A stretch of DNA of 64,000 nt, from the NCBI GenBank assembly GCA_946415705.1, contig CAMKTN010000010.1, positions 1 through 64,000 of the forward strand, given 5' to 3'. The first letter of the stretch is position 1; the number at the start of each line of letters is the position of its first letter. A program made the translations under genes and the position numbers. The notes under the pieces are model-generated. The model was given only the letters and a program-made list of their open reading frames with translations. It was not told the DNA's origin and did no database searches. Shown here piece by piece: positions 52,649-62,832 of this stretch. This DNA is from an uncultured Prevotellaceae bacterium (lineage in GTDB: Bacteria > Bacteroidota > Bacteroidia > Bacteroidales > Bacteroidaceae).

Positions 52649-52666
52649 TAAAAAGACGTCTTTTTA
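52649..52666. promoter_or_regulatory. 18-bp perfect palindrome before ntpE
   Basis: TAAAAAGACGTCTTTTTA lies wholly within the 5' UTR and ends 1 bp before the start codon. It could be a repressor site or a start-site-hiding hairpin. Confidence 0.7.
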
Positions 52667-52667
52667 C

Positions 52668-53255
52668 ATGGAAAAAATTCAAGAACTCACCGACAAGATT
52701 CTTCGCGAAGGTGTTGAGAAAGGGCAGGCCGAGGCAGCGCAGATTGTAGCGCAGGCCAAGGAGCAGGCTGCCAAGATTGTTGCTGATGCCAAGGCACAGG
52801 CCGAGGCCATCGCTGCGAAAGCTAAGAAAGATGCTACCGAACTGGAGCAGAACACCAAGAGCGAGCTGAAGCTGTACACGGCTCAGGCGCTGAACGCGCT
52901 GAAGAGCGAGATTGCCAACGTGCTGACGAACAGCACCGTGAGCACAGAGGTTGAAAAGCTCACCGCCGACAAGGACTTCCTGGGCAAGTTCGCCGTCACG
53001 CTGGCAGAAAAATGGCAGGGCGATGCACCCGCCGTCATCAACGCCAAGGATGCCGAAGGCCTGAAGGCTTTCTTCATGAAGAATGCCAAGGCGCTGCTGG
53101 ACAAAGGTCTGAAGATTGAGAAAGTCAATGGTCAGGATGTGCTGTTTGTCATCCAACCCGCCGATGGCAGCTACAAGGTGCAGTTCGGCAAAGAGGAATT
53201 TGAAGCCTACTTTAAAACATTCCTGCGTCCACAGCTCGTGGAGATGCTCTTCTGA
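52668..53255 (+). CDS. ntpE: V-type ATPase subunit E
   Basis: Peripheral stalk subunit. 195 residues from ATG 52668 (MEKIQELTDKILREG); the tracked ORF begins upstream in the sRNA terminator. The N-terminal half is a long Ala/Gln/Lys/Glu-rich coiled coil ('AAQIVAQAKEQAAKIVADAKAQ' region), and the C-terminal part is the globular E domain. First gene of the operon, with a consensus promoter and a palindrome in its leader. It is 5 bp from the DUF2764 gene. Confidence 0.9.
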   Translation: MEKIQELTDKILREGVEKGQAEAAQIVAQAKEQAAKIVADAKAQAEAIAAKAKKDATELEQNTKSELKLYTAQALNALKSEIANVLTNSTVSTEVEKLTADKDFLGKFAVTLAEKWQGDAPAVINAKDAEGLKAFFMKNAKALLDKGLKIEKVNGQDVLFVIQPADGSYKVQFGKEEFEAYFKTFLRPQLVEMLF

Positions 53256-53260
53256 TTTGT

Positions 53261-54112
53261 ATGGCTAATTACTATTTCTTACTTTCCGGACTGCCCGACC
53301 TGAAGTTGGACTCCCTGGAGACGGCACCCTCTGTCCAAGAGCTGCAGCAGCTGATTCTGGAGCAGGACGATATGGACAAGAAAGACCGTCGTCAGGTAGA
53401 GATGTTCTTTCTCTTGGGCGACTGCAGGAACCTCATCACGCTCCTCGACAACAACCTCGCAGAGCTGCCCTACGCCGGTAACTGGGACAAGGCAGAGCTG
53501 CAGGAGCTCATCGCCGATGCCCTGGAGGAGGTCTATGAGGATGACAGCCGCTTCCCGGCTTTCATGGCCGACTTCGTGCGCGAGTACTATGAGCGCAAGA
53601 GCGAGGCTGGCTATTTCCCCGAAGACCGCCTGATGGTGCGCTACTGGAAATACCTGAAGCAGCACGGCACGGGCTTCGTGCGCCGCTGGGCTGAGCTCAG
53701 TCTGGACATCGCCAACACGCTGACGGCACTGCTGTGCGAGCGACAGGGATGGGCTGTGGAGCAATACACGTATGACTACGACCCCACGGAGGTGGACAAG
53801 GACCTGATGTTGCAGTTGCAGGACATCGCCAAGGACAGCGACCCCGTGCAGAAGGAGCGCCGCATTGATGCGCTGAAATGGCTGTGGATGGACGATGAGA
53901 CCTTCTTCGAGCCCTTCGACATCAACGCGCTGTTCGCGTACATCCTGAAGGCCGACATCCTGGAGCGATGGGCGCGCCTGGATCCCGAACAGGGCAGACA
54001 ACGCTTTAGTCAGATTATAGAGAACTTGCGGCAACACGCAACCGTTCCTGCAGAGTTCACGGCTTACATGCCCAAGAAGGAAGAAGGAACATACACCAAG
54101 AATTACAAATAA
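53261..54112 (+). CDS. DUF2764 family protein of V-ATPase operons
   Basis: 283 residues, recognised as DUF2764: 'NYYFLLSGLPDLKLD' at the N-terminus and a helical body with many acidic residues. The family occurs only in V-ATPase operons of Bacteroidota and Chlamydiae, in the place where subunit C (the central-stalk socket, d in eukaryotes) is expected. That it replaces subunit C is inference from position and the absence of any NtpC gene here. No membrane segment. Confidence 0.85.
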   Translation: MANYYFLLSGLPDLKLDSLETAPSVQELQQLILEQDDMDKKDRRQVEMFFLLGDCRNLITLLDNNLAELPYAGNWDKAELQELIADALEEVYEDDSRFPAFMADFVREYYERKSEAGYFPEDRLMVRYWKYLKQHGTGFVRRWAELSLDIANTLTALLCERQGWAVEQYTYDYDPTEVDKDLMLQLQDIAKDSDPVQKERRIDALKWLWMDDETFFEPFDINALFAYILKADILERWARLDPEQGRQRFSQIIENLRQHATVPAEFTAYMPKKEEGTYTKNYK

Positions 54113-54127
54113 ATACATACAGATATT

Positions 54128-55867
54128 ATGACACAAGGAAAAGTAAGTGGCGTAGTCTCTAACATGGTCACCCTCAGCGTGGACGGCCCTGTGCAGCAAG
54201 GAGAGATATGCTACATCACCACTGGCGGCGACCGCCTGATGGCCGAGGTCATCAAGGTCATCGGACAGGACGTCTATGTGCAAGTCTTCGAAAGCACACG
54301 TGGCCTCAAAGTGGGCGCCAAGGCTGAGTTCACGGGCCACATGCTGGAAGTACAGCTCGCACCGGGCATGCTCAGCAAGAACTTCGACGGTCTGCAGAAC
54401 GACCTCGACAAGATGGAGGGCGTCTTCCTCAAGCGCGGTGAATACACCGATCCGCTCGACCGCGAGCGCCTCTGGGACTTCGAGCCCATCGTGAAGGTCG
54501 GCGACAAGGTCGCAGCCAGCGACTGGCTCGGCAAGGTCGAGGAGAACCACCAGCCCCTGAAGATCATGGCTCCCTTCCAGATGAAGGGCACCGCAACGGT
54601 GAAGGCCATCACCAAGGCCGGACAGTACAAGGTGGAAGACACCATCGCCACCCTCACCCTGGAGGATGGTACGGACCTCAATGTCAACATGATCCAGCAC
54701 TGGCCCGTGAAGCTCGCTATGACGAACTATCGCGAGAAGCCCCGTCCCTTCAAGCTCCTGGAGACCAGCGTTCGCACCATTGACACCTTCAACCCCATCG
54801 TGGAGGGCGGCACGGGCTTCATTCCCGGTCCTTTCGGTACGGGTAAGACGGTGCTGCAGCACGCCATCTCCAAGCAGGCTGAGGCTGACATCGTGATCAT
54901 CGCTGCCTGCGGTGAGCGCGCCAACGAGGTCGTGGAGATCTTCACCGAGTTCCCCGAGCTGGAAGACCCACACACGGGCCGCAAGCTGATGGAACGTACC
55001 ATCATCATCGCCAACACCTCGAACATGCCTGTCGCTGCGCGTGAGGCTTCCGTCTATACAGCCATGACGATGGCCGAGTACTATCGCTCGATGGGTCTGC
55101 GCGTGCTGCTGATGGCCGACTCCACCAGTCGTTGGGCACAGGCACTGCGCGAGATGTCCAACCGCATGGAGGAGCTCCCCGGTCCCGATGCATTCCCCAT
55201 GGATCTCTCCGCCTTGATCTCCAACTTCTACGGTCGCGCCGGCTATGTATATCTCAACAACGGCGAGGTGGGCAGCATCACCTTCATCGGTACGGTGTCG
55301 CCTGCCGGCGGTAACCTCAAGGAGCCCGTCACGGAGAACACCAAGAAGGTGGCCCGTTGCTTCTACGCCCTTGAGCAGGACCGCGCCGACAAGAAGCGCT
55401 ACCCCGCTGTGAACCCCATCGACTCCTACTCCAAGTACCTGGAGTACCCCGAGTTCGCGGAGTACATCAAGGAGCACATCAACGAGGAGTGGATTCCCAA
55501 GGTGCTGAACCTGAAGACCCGTATGCAGCGCGGAAAGGAGATTGCCGAGCAGATCAACATCCTCGGTGACGACGGCGTGCCTGTGGATTACCACGTGACG
55601 TTCTGGAAGTCCGAGATCATCGACTATGTCGTGCTCCAGCAGGATGCCTTCGACGAGGTCGATGCCGTGACACCCATCGAGCGTCAGGAGGAGATTCTGA
55701 ATTTGGTCACGGAGATCTGCGAGCATAACTTCCAGTTCGACAAGTTCCAGGATGCCACAGACTATTTCCGCAAGCTCATCAACCTCTGCAAGCAGTGGAA
55801 CTACAGCCAGTTCAAGAGCGAGCAGTACTACGACTTCAAGAAGCAGATAGAAGAATTCATCAAGTAA
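54128..55867 (+). CDS. ntpA: V-type ATPase catalytic subunit A
   Basis: Catalytic nucleotide-binding subunit. 579 residues with Walker A 'GPFGTGKTVLQH' (about 236), the A-subunit-specific 'non-homologous region' (about 110-190), 'VIIAACGERANEVVEI' and 'LLMADSTSRWAQALRE'. Directly followed by ntpB after 6 bp. Confidence 0.96.
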   Translation: MTQGKVSGVVSNMVTLSVDGPVQQGEICYITTGGDRLMAEVIKVIGQDVYVQVFESTRGLKVGAKAEFTGHMLEVQLAPGMLSKNFDGLQNDLDKMEGVFLKRGEYTDPLDRERLWDFEPIVKVGDKVAASDWLGKVEENHQPLKIMAPFQMKGTATVKAITKAGQYKVEDTIATLTLEDGTDLNVNMIQHWPVKLAMTNYREKPRPFKLLETSVRTIDTFNPIVEGGTGFIPGPFGTGKTVLQHAISKQAEADIVIIAACGERANEVVEIFTEFPELEDPHTGRKLMERTIIIANTSNMPVAAREASVYTAMTMAEYYRSMGLRVLLMADSTSRWAQALREMSNRMEELPGPDAFPMDLSALISNFYGRAGYVYLNNGEVGSITFIGTVSPAGGNLKEPVTENTKKVARCFYALEQDRADKKRYPAVNPIDSYSKYLEYPEFAEYIKEHINEEWIPKVLNLKTRMQRGKEIAEQINILGDDGVPVDYHVTFWKSEIIDYVVLQQDAFDEVDAVTPIERQEEILNLVTEICEHNFQFDKFQDATDYFRKLINLCKQWNYSQFKSEQYYDFKKQIEEFIK

Positions 55868-55873
55868 ACAACT

Positions 55874-57196
55874 ATGGCACAAGCTTTTCAAAAGATATAC
55901 ACAAAGATCAGCCAGATCACGAAGGCCACCTGCTCGCTCAAGGCAACAGGCGTAGGCTATGACGAACTGGCCACCATCGACGGCAAGCTCGCACAGGTGG
56001 TGAAGATTATGGGCGACAACGTGACGCTGCAGGTGTTCGAAGGCACGAGTGGCATCCCCACCAACGCCGAAGTCGTCTTCCTCGGCCATGCGCCCTCACT
56101 GAAGGTCAGCGAGCAGCTCGCAGGCCGTTTCTTCAATGCCTACGGACAGCCCATCGACGGCGGCCCCGCCATCGAAGGCAAGGAAGTGCCCATTGGCGGT
56201 CCCAGCGTGAACCCCGTGCGCCGCAAGCAGCCCAGTGAGCTCATCGCCACCGGTATCGCCGGTATCGACCTGAACAACACCCTCGTCTCCGGTCAGAAGA
56301 TCCCGTTCTTCGCAGACCCCGACCAGCCCTTCAACGAGGTGATGGCCATGGTGGCCCTGCGCGCCAAGGTCGATAAGATCATTCTCGGCGGTATGGGTAT
56401 GACCAACGACGACTACTACTACTTCAAGAACACCTTCTCCGAGGCCGGTGCGCTCGACCGTATCATCTCGTTCATGAACACCACCGAGGACCCCGCTGTG
56501 GAGCGTCTGCTCATCCCCGATATGGCGCTGACGGCTGCCGAGTACTTCGCTGTGGAGAAGCATGAGACGGTGCTCGTCCTCTTGACCGATATGACCTCCT
56601 ATGCCGACTCCCTCTCCATCGTCAGCAACCGTATGGACCAGATTCCCTCGAAGGACTCTATGCCCGGTTCCCTCTATTCCGACCTGGCGAAGATCTACGA
56701 GAAGGCCGTGCAGTTCCCCGAGGAGGCCGGTGGCGGCTCCATCACCATTATCGCTGTGACCACCCTCTCCGGCGGCGACATCACGCATGCCGTGCCCGAT
56801 AACACGGGTTACATCACCGAGGGTCAGCTCTACCTGCGCCGCGACTCCGACGTGGGTAAGGTCATCGTCGATCCCTTCCGCTCGCTGTCACGTCTGAAGC
56901 AGCTCGTGGCTGGTAAGAAGACCCGCAAGGATCACTCGCAGGTCATGAACGCCGCCATCCGCCTGTACTCAGACGCTGCCAACGCCAAGACCAAGCTGGA
57001 GAACGGCTTCGACCTCACCGACTACGACAACCGCTGCCTCGACTTCGCCAAGGAGTACGCCACGTCCATCCTCGCCATCGACGTCAACGTCGATACCACC
57101 GAGATGCTCGACGTCACCTGGGGCCTGTTCCGCAAGTACTTCAAGCTCGAAGAGGTCAACATCAAGAAGGAGTTTACCGATATCTATTGGAAGTAG
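55874..57196 (+). CDS. ntpB: V-type ATPase subunit B
   Basis: Non-catalytic nucleotide-binding subunit. 440 residues: 'GRFFNAYGQPIDGGP', 'NPVRRKQPSELIATGIAGID', 'LVSGQKIPFFADPDQPFNEV' (degenerate P-loop region) and 'LTDMTSYADSLSIVSNRMDQIPSKDSMPG' region are diagnostic. A 120-bp gap of heptad repeats separates it from ntpD. Confidence 0.96.
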   Translation: MAQAFQKIYTKISQITKATCSLKATGVGYDELATIDGKLAQVVKIMGDNVTLQVFEGTSGIPTNAEVVFLGHAPSLKVSEQLAGRFFNAYGQPIDGGPAIEGKEVPIGGPSVNPVRRKQPSELIATGIAGIDLNNTLVSGQKIPFFADPDQPFNEVMAMVALRAKVDKIILGGMGMTNDDYYYFKNTFSEAGALDRIISFMNTTEDPAVERLLIPDMALTAAEYFAVEKHETVLVLLTDMTSYADSLSIVSNRMDQIPSKDSMPGSLYSDLAKIYEKAVQFPEEAGGGSITIIAVTTLSGGDITHAVPDNTGYITEGQLYLRRDSDVGKVIVDPFRSLSRLKQLVAGKKTRKDHSQVMNAAIRLYSDAANAKTKLENGFDLTDYDNRCLDFAKEYATSILAIDVNVDTTEMLDVTWGLFRKYFKLEEVNIKKEFTDIYWK

Positions 57197-57211
57197 CTCG
57201 CGCTCTGCGCG

Positions 57212-57294
57212 AAGTTTAAGGTTTAAAGTTTAAAGTTTAAAGACCTACGGAAAACCGCTTTAATCGTTAAACATTAAACATTCAACATTAAACT
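57212..57294. repeat. Two heptad tracts in the ntpB-ntpD gap
   Basis: 57212-57246: AAGTTTA, AGGTTTA, AAGTTTA, AAGTTTA, AAGACCT. 57260-57294: TTAATCG, TTAAACA, TTAAACA, TTCAACA, TTAAACT. A short inverted pair TCCGT/ACGGA lies beside the ntpD start. Confidence 0.93.
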
Positions 57295-57316
57295 ACGGAC
57301 AAAGTCCGTGCAAATT

Positions 57317-57973
57317 ATGGCAATCAAATTTCAATACAATAAGACATCGCTCCAACAGATTGAGAAGCAACTCAAGATGCGACAGCGCACGCTCCCTATC
57401 ATCAAGAATAAGGAGACGGCCCTGCGCCTTGAGGTGAAGCGCTGCAAGGAAGAGGCCGAGGCGCTCGAACGCAAGCTGCAAGAGCAGATTGCCGGCTATG
57501 AATCGATGTATGCCCTATGGGGCGAGTTCGATGCGTCGCTGGTGAGCCTGCAGGACGTGGAGATAGAGGTGAAGAAGATCGCCGGTGTGCGCGTACCCGT
57601 TCTCGCCAACATACGTCTCACGGTGCAGCCCTTTGGTCTGTTCAGTGCCCCGAAATGGTACTTCGATGGTATCAACCTCTTGCAGGGCCTGGCTAAGACA
57701 GCTGTTGAGCACGAATTCGTGGAAGCCAAGACCAGCCTGCTGGACCACGCACGCAAGAAGACCACCCAGAAGGTGAACCTCTTCGAGAAGGTGCAGATTC
57801 CGGGCTTCCAGGAAGCGGTGCGAAAAATCAAGCGATTCATGGAGGACGAGGAGAACCTCTCCAAGTCCAGTCAGAAGATCCTCAAGTCCCTGCAGGAGAA
57901 ACGCAAGCAGGACGAAGAGGACGTTGCGTCCGCCGGTTCTCCCGACGGCGAAAAGAAAGGAGGCACCGCATGA
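57317..57973 (+). CDS. ntpD: V-type ATPase subunit D
   Basis: Central rotor shaft. 218 residues from ATG 57317 (MAIKFQYNKTSLQQIEKQ); the tracked GTG lies 9 bp earlier. Long N- and C-terminal helices form the coiled-coil axle ('RTLPIIKNKETALRLEVKR', 'IPGFQEAVRKIKRFMEDEENL' region). A Lys/Glu-rich tail ends the protein. Its stop overlaps the ntpI start (ATGA). Confidence 0.92.
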   Translation: MAIKFQYNKTSLQQIEKQLKMRQRTLPIIKNKETALRLEVKRCKEEAEALERKLQEQIAGYESMYALWGEFDASLVSLQDVEIEVKKIAGVRVPVLANIRLTVQPFGLFSAPKWYFDGINLLQGLAKTAVEHEFVEAKTSLLDHARKKTTQKVNLFEKVQIPGFQEAVRKIKRFMEDEENLSKSSQKILKSLQEKRKQDEEDVASAGSPDGEKKGGTA

Positions 57974-59867
57974 TTGAGAAAATGAAGAAACTCACGTTCC
58001 TGGTCTATCACAAGGACTACGAACGTTTCCTGCGCGACCTTCAGGCCTTGGGTGTGATGCATATCCAGAAGTCCGGCGACCAGACGCTGGCCGAGCCGGC
58101 CACGCTGCGCGAGTTGCGCCGCCAGAAGGTTGATGTCACAGAGGTCCTTAACATCCTACAGAAACTCTCGGGTGTGATCCTCGACATGGTGCCGCTGGGT
58201 GATGCCGGCATGAAAGACACGATAGCGTCTGCCAAGGCCATGCAGTTGGTGCGCAGGACACAGGAGATCGGCAACACGCTGCTCGCCCTGAACCCGCAGA
58301 TCGCAGCCCTGGAGCGCGATGCAGAAGCACTTCGCCCGTGGGGTGAGATCAACAAGGAGACGATGGAAGCGCTGCACAAGGCTGGCGTTCACGAGCACTA
58401 CCGCATCGCATCGGTCGCACGCTTCGCCTCCAACTTCCCTGAATATGCAGGTCTCGAGGTGAACCGCGACAACAAGTTCGTCTATTTCCTCACCTTCGAC
58501 ATCGACGGTCAGGAGAACGAGGACATCCCCGCACAGAGCCTGAAGCTGCCTGAGAAATCCTTGAAGGAAGTGGAGGACGAGCTCGCAGGGGTCGTCAGCC
58601 AGAAGGCCAAGCTCGAAGCCGAACGCGCCAACATCGCTGCCAACAGCATCGGCGATATCCGCGCCTTGGAGCAGCTCATCGACAGCGCCATCGCACGCGA
58701 GGAGGCCACCCTGCTGACACAGCGCGCAGCCATGGACACCGTCATCGTCATGGAAGGCTGGTTCCCCGTGCGCGAAGAAGCCGCCATCAAAGGCTTCCTG
58801 TCCAGCGAGGAGGCGTACTATGAGATGCGTGATCCTGTGAGCACGGACAATGTGCCTATCAAGCTGCGCAACAACCGCTTCAACCGCATGTTCGAGCGAC
58901 TCACATGCATGTATGGCTTCCCCAGCTACAACGAGTGGGATCCCACACCCATCGTGGCACCCTTCTTCACGCTCTTCTTCGCCATCTGTATGGGCGATGC
59001 CGGCTACGGTCTCATCATCATGCTCTACGGTATGCTGGAGATGGCCGGTAAGGCGCGCAAGACACCCATCGTGGGCGAGATGCTGCACGGCTGCGGCGAT
59101 ATGGTCTTCACCCTCGGAGCTGCCACCACACTCGTGGGCTTGGCCCTGGGCACCTTCTTTGGACTCTCGCTCGTGGACTACGCCCCCGAGGGCAGTCCAC
59201 TGCACAGCTACTATGAGTTCGTGGGCGGCAACTTCCCCGGCACCACCTATTCCTTCCAGATGGCGAGTGCCATCCTCATCGGTGTCCTGCACCTGTGCAT
59301 AGCGCTGATGGTCAAGGCCCTCCTCTACACGCAGAAGGAAGGTCTCGCCGCCACGCTCGGCACATGGGCCTGGAACCTGTTGCTCATCGGCGGTGTCATC
59401 GTGGGTGCCTTATACCTCGTTGGCACGCTGTCAGCTGACGCCACCCGCCTGACGATTATCGCCATCGGCGCCGTCAGTGCCATCGGCATCTACTTCCTCA
59501 ACGACATCGGGCGCATGAAAGCGTCGCCGATCAAAGGCTTGCTCATCAACCCCCTGGCCGGTCTCTACGAGACGTACAATATGGCCAGCGGCCTGCTCGG
59601 CGATGTCCTGTCCTATGTCCGCCTCTATGCCCTCTGCCTGGCAGGCGGTGCGCTCGGTAGTGCCTTCAACCAGATTGGTGATATGGTCGCCGCCAGCGGT
59701 GGCGTGGCCATTGTGGGAGCCGTGCTCATCTATGTCATCGGCCACCTCCTCAACCTGCTGCTTTCGGCCATCTCGGCCTTCGTGCACCCGCTGCGTCTGA
59801 ACTTCGTGGAGTACTTCAAGAACTCAGGCTACGAGGGCAAGGGCACTGGCTATGCACCGCTGAAATA

Positions 59868-59868
<1 letters not shown>
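57970..59868 (+). CDS. ntpI: V-type ATPase subunit I (a subunit)
   Basis: Stator membrane subunit holding the ion half-channels. 632 residues: soluble N-terminal arm (about 1-320) beginning 'MKKLTFLVYHKDYERFLRDLQALGVMHIQ', then seven to eight membrane helices with 'FFAICMGDAGYGLIIMLYGM' and 'LGDVLSYVRLYALCLAGGALG'. The Arg in 'SYVRLYAL' is the expected essential residue facing the rotor ring. Confidence 0.94.
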
Positions 59869-60334
<466 letters not shown>

Positions 60335-60345
60335 TTTCTTTCTTT

Positions 60346-60978
60346 ATGAAAACTCTGGAACAGATTTTCGCGTCCAAGCTGTTGAAGGTGAAGGCTATCA
60401 AGCTGCAGCCCACCAACCCCTTCACATGGGCCAGCGGCTGGAAGTCGCCCTTCTACTGCGACAACCGCAAGACGCTCTCGTACCCCGATCTGCGCAGCTT
60501 TGTGAAGCTTGAGACGGCGCGCATCATCATGGAGCGCTTCCCCGAGGTGGAGGCCATCGCCGGCGTTGCCACGGGAGCCATCCCGCAGGGCGCTATGGTG
60601 GCTGATGCCCTCGCACTGCCCTTCGTCTATGTGCGCTCGAAACCCAAGGACCACGGCCTTGAGAACCTCATCGAGGGCGAGCTGAAGCCTGGCATGAAGG
60701 TCGTTGTTGTCGAGGACCTCATCTCCACGGGCGGCAGCTCCCTGAAGGCTGTCGAGGCCATCCGCCTCAACGGCTGTGAGGTCGTTGGTATGGTGGCTGC
60801 TTACACCTACGGATTCTCCGTTGCTGAGAAGGCGTTCAAGGAGGCCAAGGTGGAGCTCATCACCCTCACCAACTACGAGGCTGTCGTCGAGGAGGCGCTC
60901 GCCACGGGCTACATCAAGCAAAGCGAAGTGGAACTCTTAAACGCATGGCGTAAAGACCCTGCACACTGGAACGCATGA
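60346..60978 (+). CDS. pyrE: Orotate phosphoribosyltransferase
   Basis: Forms OMP from orotate and PRPP in pyrimidine synthesis. 210 residues; PRPP-binding 'VVVVEDLISTGGSSLKAVE' (about 122), 'FTWASGWKSPFYCDNRKTLSYP' region and 'GVATGAIPQGAMVADAL' are typical. It starts 11 bp after ntpK, so it may be read from the V-ATPase promoter, and its stop overlaps the next gene (ATGA). Confidence 0.95.
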   Translation: MKTLEQIFASKLLKVKAIKLQPTNPFTWASGWKSPFYCDNRKTLSYPDLRSFVKLETARIIMERFPEVEAIAGVATGAIPQGAMVADALALPFVYVRSKPKDHGLENLIEGELKPGMKVVVVEDLISTGGSSLKAVEAIRLNGCEVVGMVAAYTYGFSVAEKAFKEAKVELITLTNYEAVVEEALATGYIKQSEVELLNAWRKDPAHWNA

Positions 60979-61451
60979 CAAAGTTTGAAAGTAGCGTAAA
61001 GCAGATTCATTATCCGCAGACGAGCGTCTTCGCCAAGCTCGCAGACCTCCGCAACCTCGAAGGCCTGAAGGAACGCTTCAGCGACCCGGCCGTCGTGGAC
61101 CAGCTGCGAGCCACCGGGCAAGTTCCCGAGGACAAGCTCGCACAGATTCAGCAGATGGCCCAGCAGCTGGCGTTCACCGAGGACACCGTCAGCATCGAAG
61201 GCACACCCATGGGCAACGTCACGCTCCGCATTGTGGAGCGCGACGAGCCCAAATGTGTGAAGTTCCAGGTCGAGGGCGCACCCATCGCCGCCAACCTGTG
61301 GATTCAGGTGCTACCCACGGCCCCCTATGAGAGCAAGATGAAATGTACCATCGGTGCCGAACTCAACTTCTTCATCAAGCAGATGGCCAAGAAGCCCCTG
61401 CAGGAAGGCGTCGAGAAACTCGCCGAAATGCTCTCCATGATCCCTTATTAA
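60975..61451 (+). CDS. SRPBCC/START-like protein
   Basis: 158 residues resembling the polyketide-cyclase-like SRPBCC fold: an N-terminal strand 'KFESSVKQIHYPQTSVFAKLAD', a central helix, strands 'VTLRIVERDEPKCVKFQVEGAP' region, and a long C-terminal helix 'GVEKLAEMLSMIPY'. Such proteins bind hydrophobic ligands or act as chaperone-like factors; no ligand can be named. Translationally overlaps pyrE, a pairing common in Bacteroidales. Confidence 0.75.
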   Translation: MTKFESSVKQIHYPQTSVFAKLADLRNLEGLKERFSDPAVVDQLRATGQVPEDKLAQIQQMAQQLAFTEDTVSIEGTPMGNVTLRIVERDEPKCVKFQVEGAPIAANLWIQVLPTAPYESKMKCTIGAELNFFIKQMAKKPLQEGVEKLAEMLSMIPY

Positions 61452-61452
61452 C

Positions 61453-61488
61453 GTTAAGGTTAGGGTTAAGGTTATCGTTATGGTTAAT
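61453..61488. repeat. Hexamer tract at the argH start
   Basis: Six 6-mers in register: GTTAAG, GTTAGG, GTTAAG, GTTATC, GTTATG, GTTAAT. The argH ATG is inside the fifth unit and codons 2-3 in the sixth. Confidence 0.93.
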
Positions 61489-62820
61489 AAACTCTGGCAG
61501 AAGAATGTGACGCCCACCGCCGAGATTGAGCGGTTCACCGTAGGGCGCGACCGCGAGTTGGATGCCTACCTCGCCGAAAGCGATGTCATGGGCTCCATGG
61601 CCCATATCACCATGCTCGAGAGCATCGGCCTCCTCTCTGCCGACGAGCTCCGCCTCCTCCTCGCCGAGCTCCGTAACATCCTCAAGGAGATACGCGCCGG
61701 CGAGTTCCAAATCGAGGAGGGCGTCGAGGACGTGCACTCCGAGGTGGAGCTCCTCCTCACGCGCCGCCTCGGTGACGTCGGTAAGAAGATCCACAGCGGG
61801 CGCTCACGCAACGATCAGGTCCTCGTGGATCTGAAGCTGTGGACGCGCCGCCAGCTCCGCGACATTGTGGAGCTCGTGAAGACACTCTTCGATGAGCTGC
61901 AGGCACAGAGCGAGCGCTATAAGAACGTGCTCATGCCCGGCTACACACACCTTCAGGTGGCGATGCCATCCAGCTTCGGACTCTGGTTCGGAGCCTATGC
62001 CGAGAGCCTCACCGACGATATGCTCTTCCTGCAGGCAGCCTATAAGATGGTCAACCGCAATCCCCTGGGCTCCGCCGCGGGCTACGGCTCCAGCTTCCCC
62101 CTCGACCGCCAGATGACCACAGACCTCCTGGGTTTCGACTCCATGGCCTACAACGTCGTCTATGCACAGATGGGGCGCGGTAAGATGGAGCGCAACGTAA
62201 GCTTCGCCCTCGCCTCCGTGGCTGGCACCATCGCCAAGCTCGCCTTCGACGCCTGCCTGTTCAACTCCCAGAACTTCGCCTTCGTGAAGCTCCCCGCCGA
62301 GTGCACCACAGGCTCCAGCATTATGCCCCATAAGAAGAACCCCGACGTCTTCGAGCTCACGCGCGCCAAGTGCAACAAGCTGCAGGCACTGCCCCAACAG
62401 GTCATGCTCATCATGAACAACCTCCCCAGCGGCTATTTCCGCGACCTGCAGATCATCAAGGAAGTCTTCCTGCCCGCCTTCGCCGAGCTCAAGGACTGCA
62501 TCACCATGACCACCTATATCATCAATAAGATGCAGGTCAACGACCACATCCTCGACGATCCCCGCTACGACCTGATGTTCTCCGTCGAGGAGGTAAACCG
62601 CCTCGCTGCCGACGGCATGCCCTTCCGCGATGCCTACCGCAAGGTGGGCCTCGACATCGAAGCTGGCCAGTTCACCCCCGTCAAGGAAGTCCACCATACC
62701 CATGCCGGATCCATCGGCAACCTCTGCACCGCCGACATCGCCGCCCTCATGAATACTGTGCTCGAAGGTTTTGCCTTCGACAAAGTTGATGCCGCCGAAA
62801 AAGCCCTCACCGGCTGTTGA
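61480..62820 (+). CDS. argH: Argininosuccinate lyase
   Basis: Last step of arginine synthesis: splits argininosuccinate to arginine and fumarate. 446 residues with 'HSGRSRNDQVLVDLKLW', 'MPGYTHLQVAMPSSFG' and the superfamily signature 'GSSIMPHKKNPDVFEL' (about 283), whose Ser is catalytic. The start codon lies within a hexamer repeat, so the N-terminus 'MVNKLWQKN' is part repeat-derived. Confidence 0.95.
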   Translation: MVNKLWQKNVTPTAEIERFTVGRDRELDAYLAESDVMGSMAHITMLESIGLLSADELRLLLAELRNILKEIRAGEFQIEEGVEDVHSEVELLLTRRLGDVGKKIHSGRSRNDQVLVDLKLWTRRQLRDIVELVKTLFDELQAQSERYKNVLMPGYTHLQVAMPSSFGLWFGAYAESLTDDMLFLQAAYKMVNRNPLGSAAGYGSSFPLDRQMTTDLLGFDSMAYNVVYAQMGRGKMERNVSFALASVAGTIAKLAFDACLFNSQNFAFVKLPAECTTGSSIMPHKKNPDVFELTRAKCNKLQALPQQVMLIMNNLPSGYFRDLQIIKEVFLPAFAELKDCITMTTYIINKMQVNDHILDDPRYDLMFSVEEVNRLAADGMPFRDAYRKVGLDIEAGQFTPVKEVHHTHAGSIGNLCTADIAALMNTVLEGFAFDKVDAAEKALTGC

Positions 62821-62832
62821 AGAATTGAAAGA

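Noticed and set aside
52512-52667. Upstream extension of ntpE
   Set aside because: It translates the sRNA terminator and the operon promoter; ATG 52668 matches the family start.
53279-56089. 936-residue minus ORF over DUF2764/ntpA/ntpB
   Set aside because: Antisense shadow spanning three genes with conserved frames.
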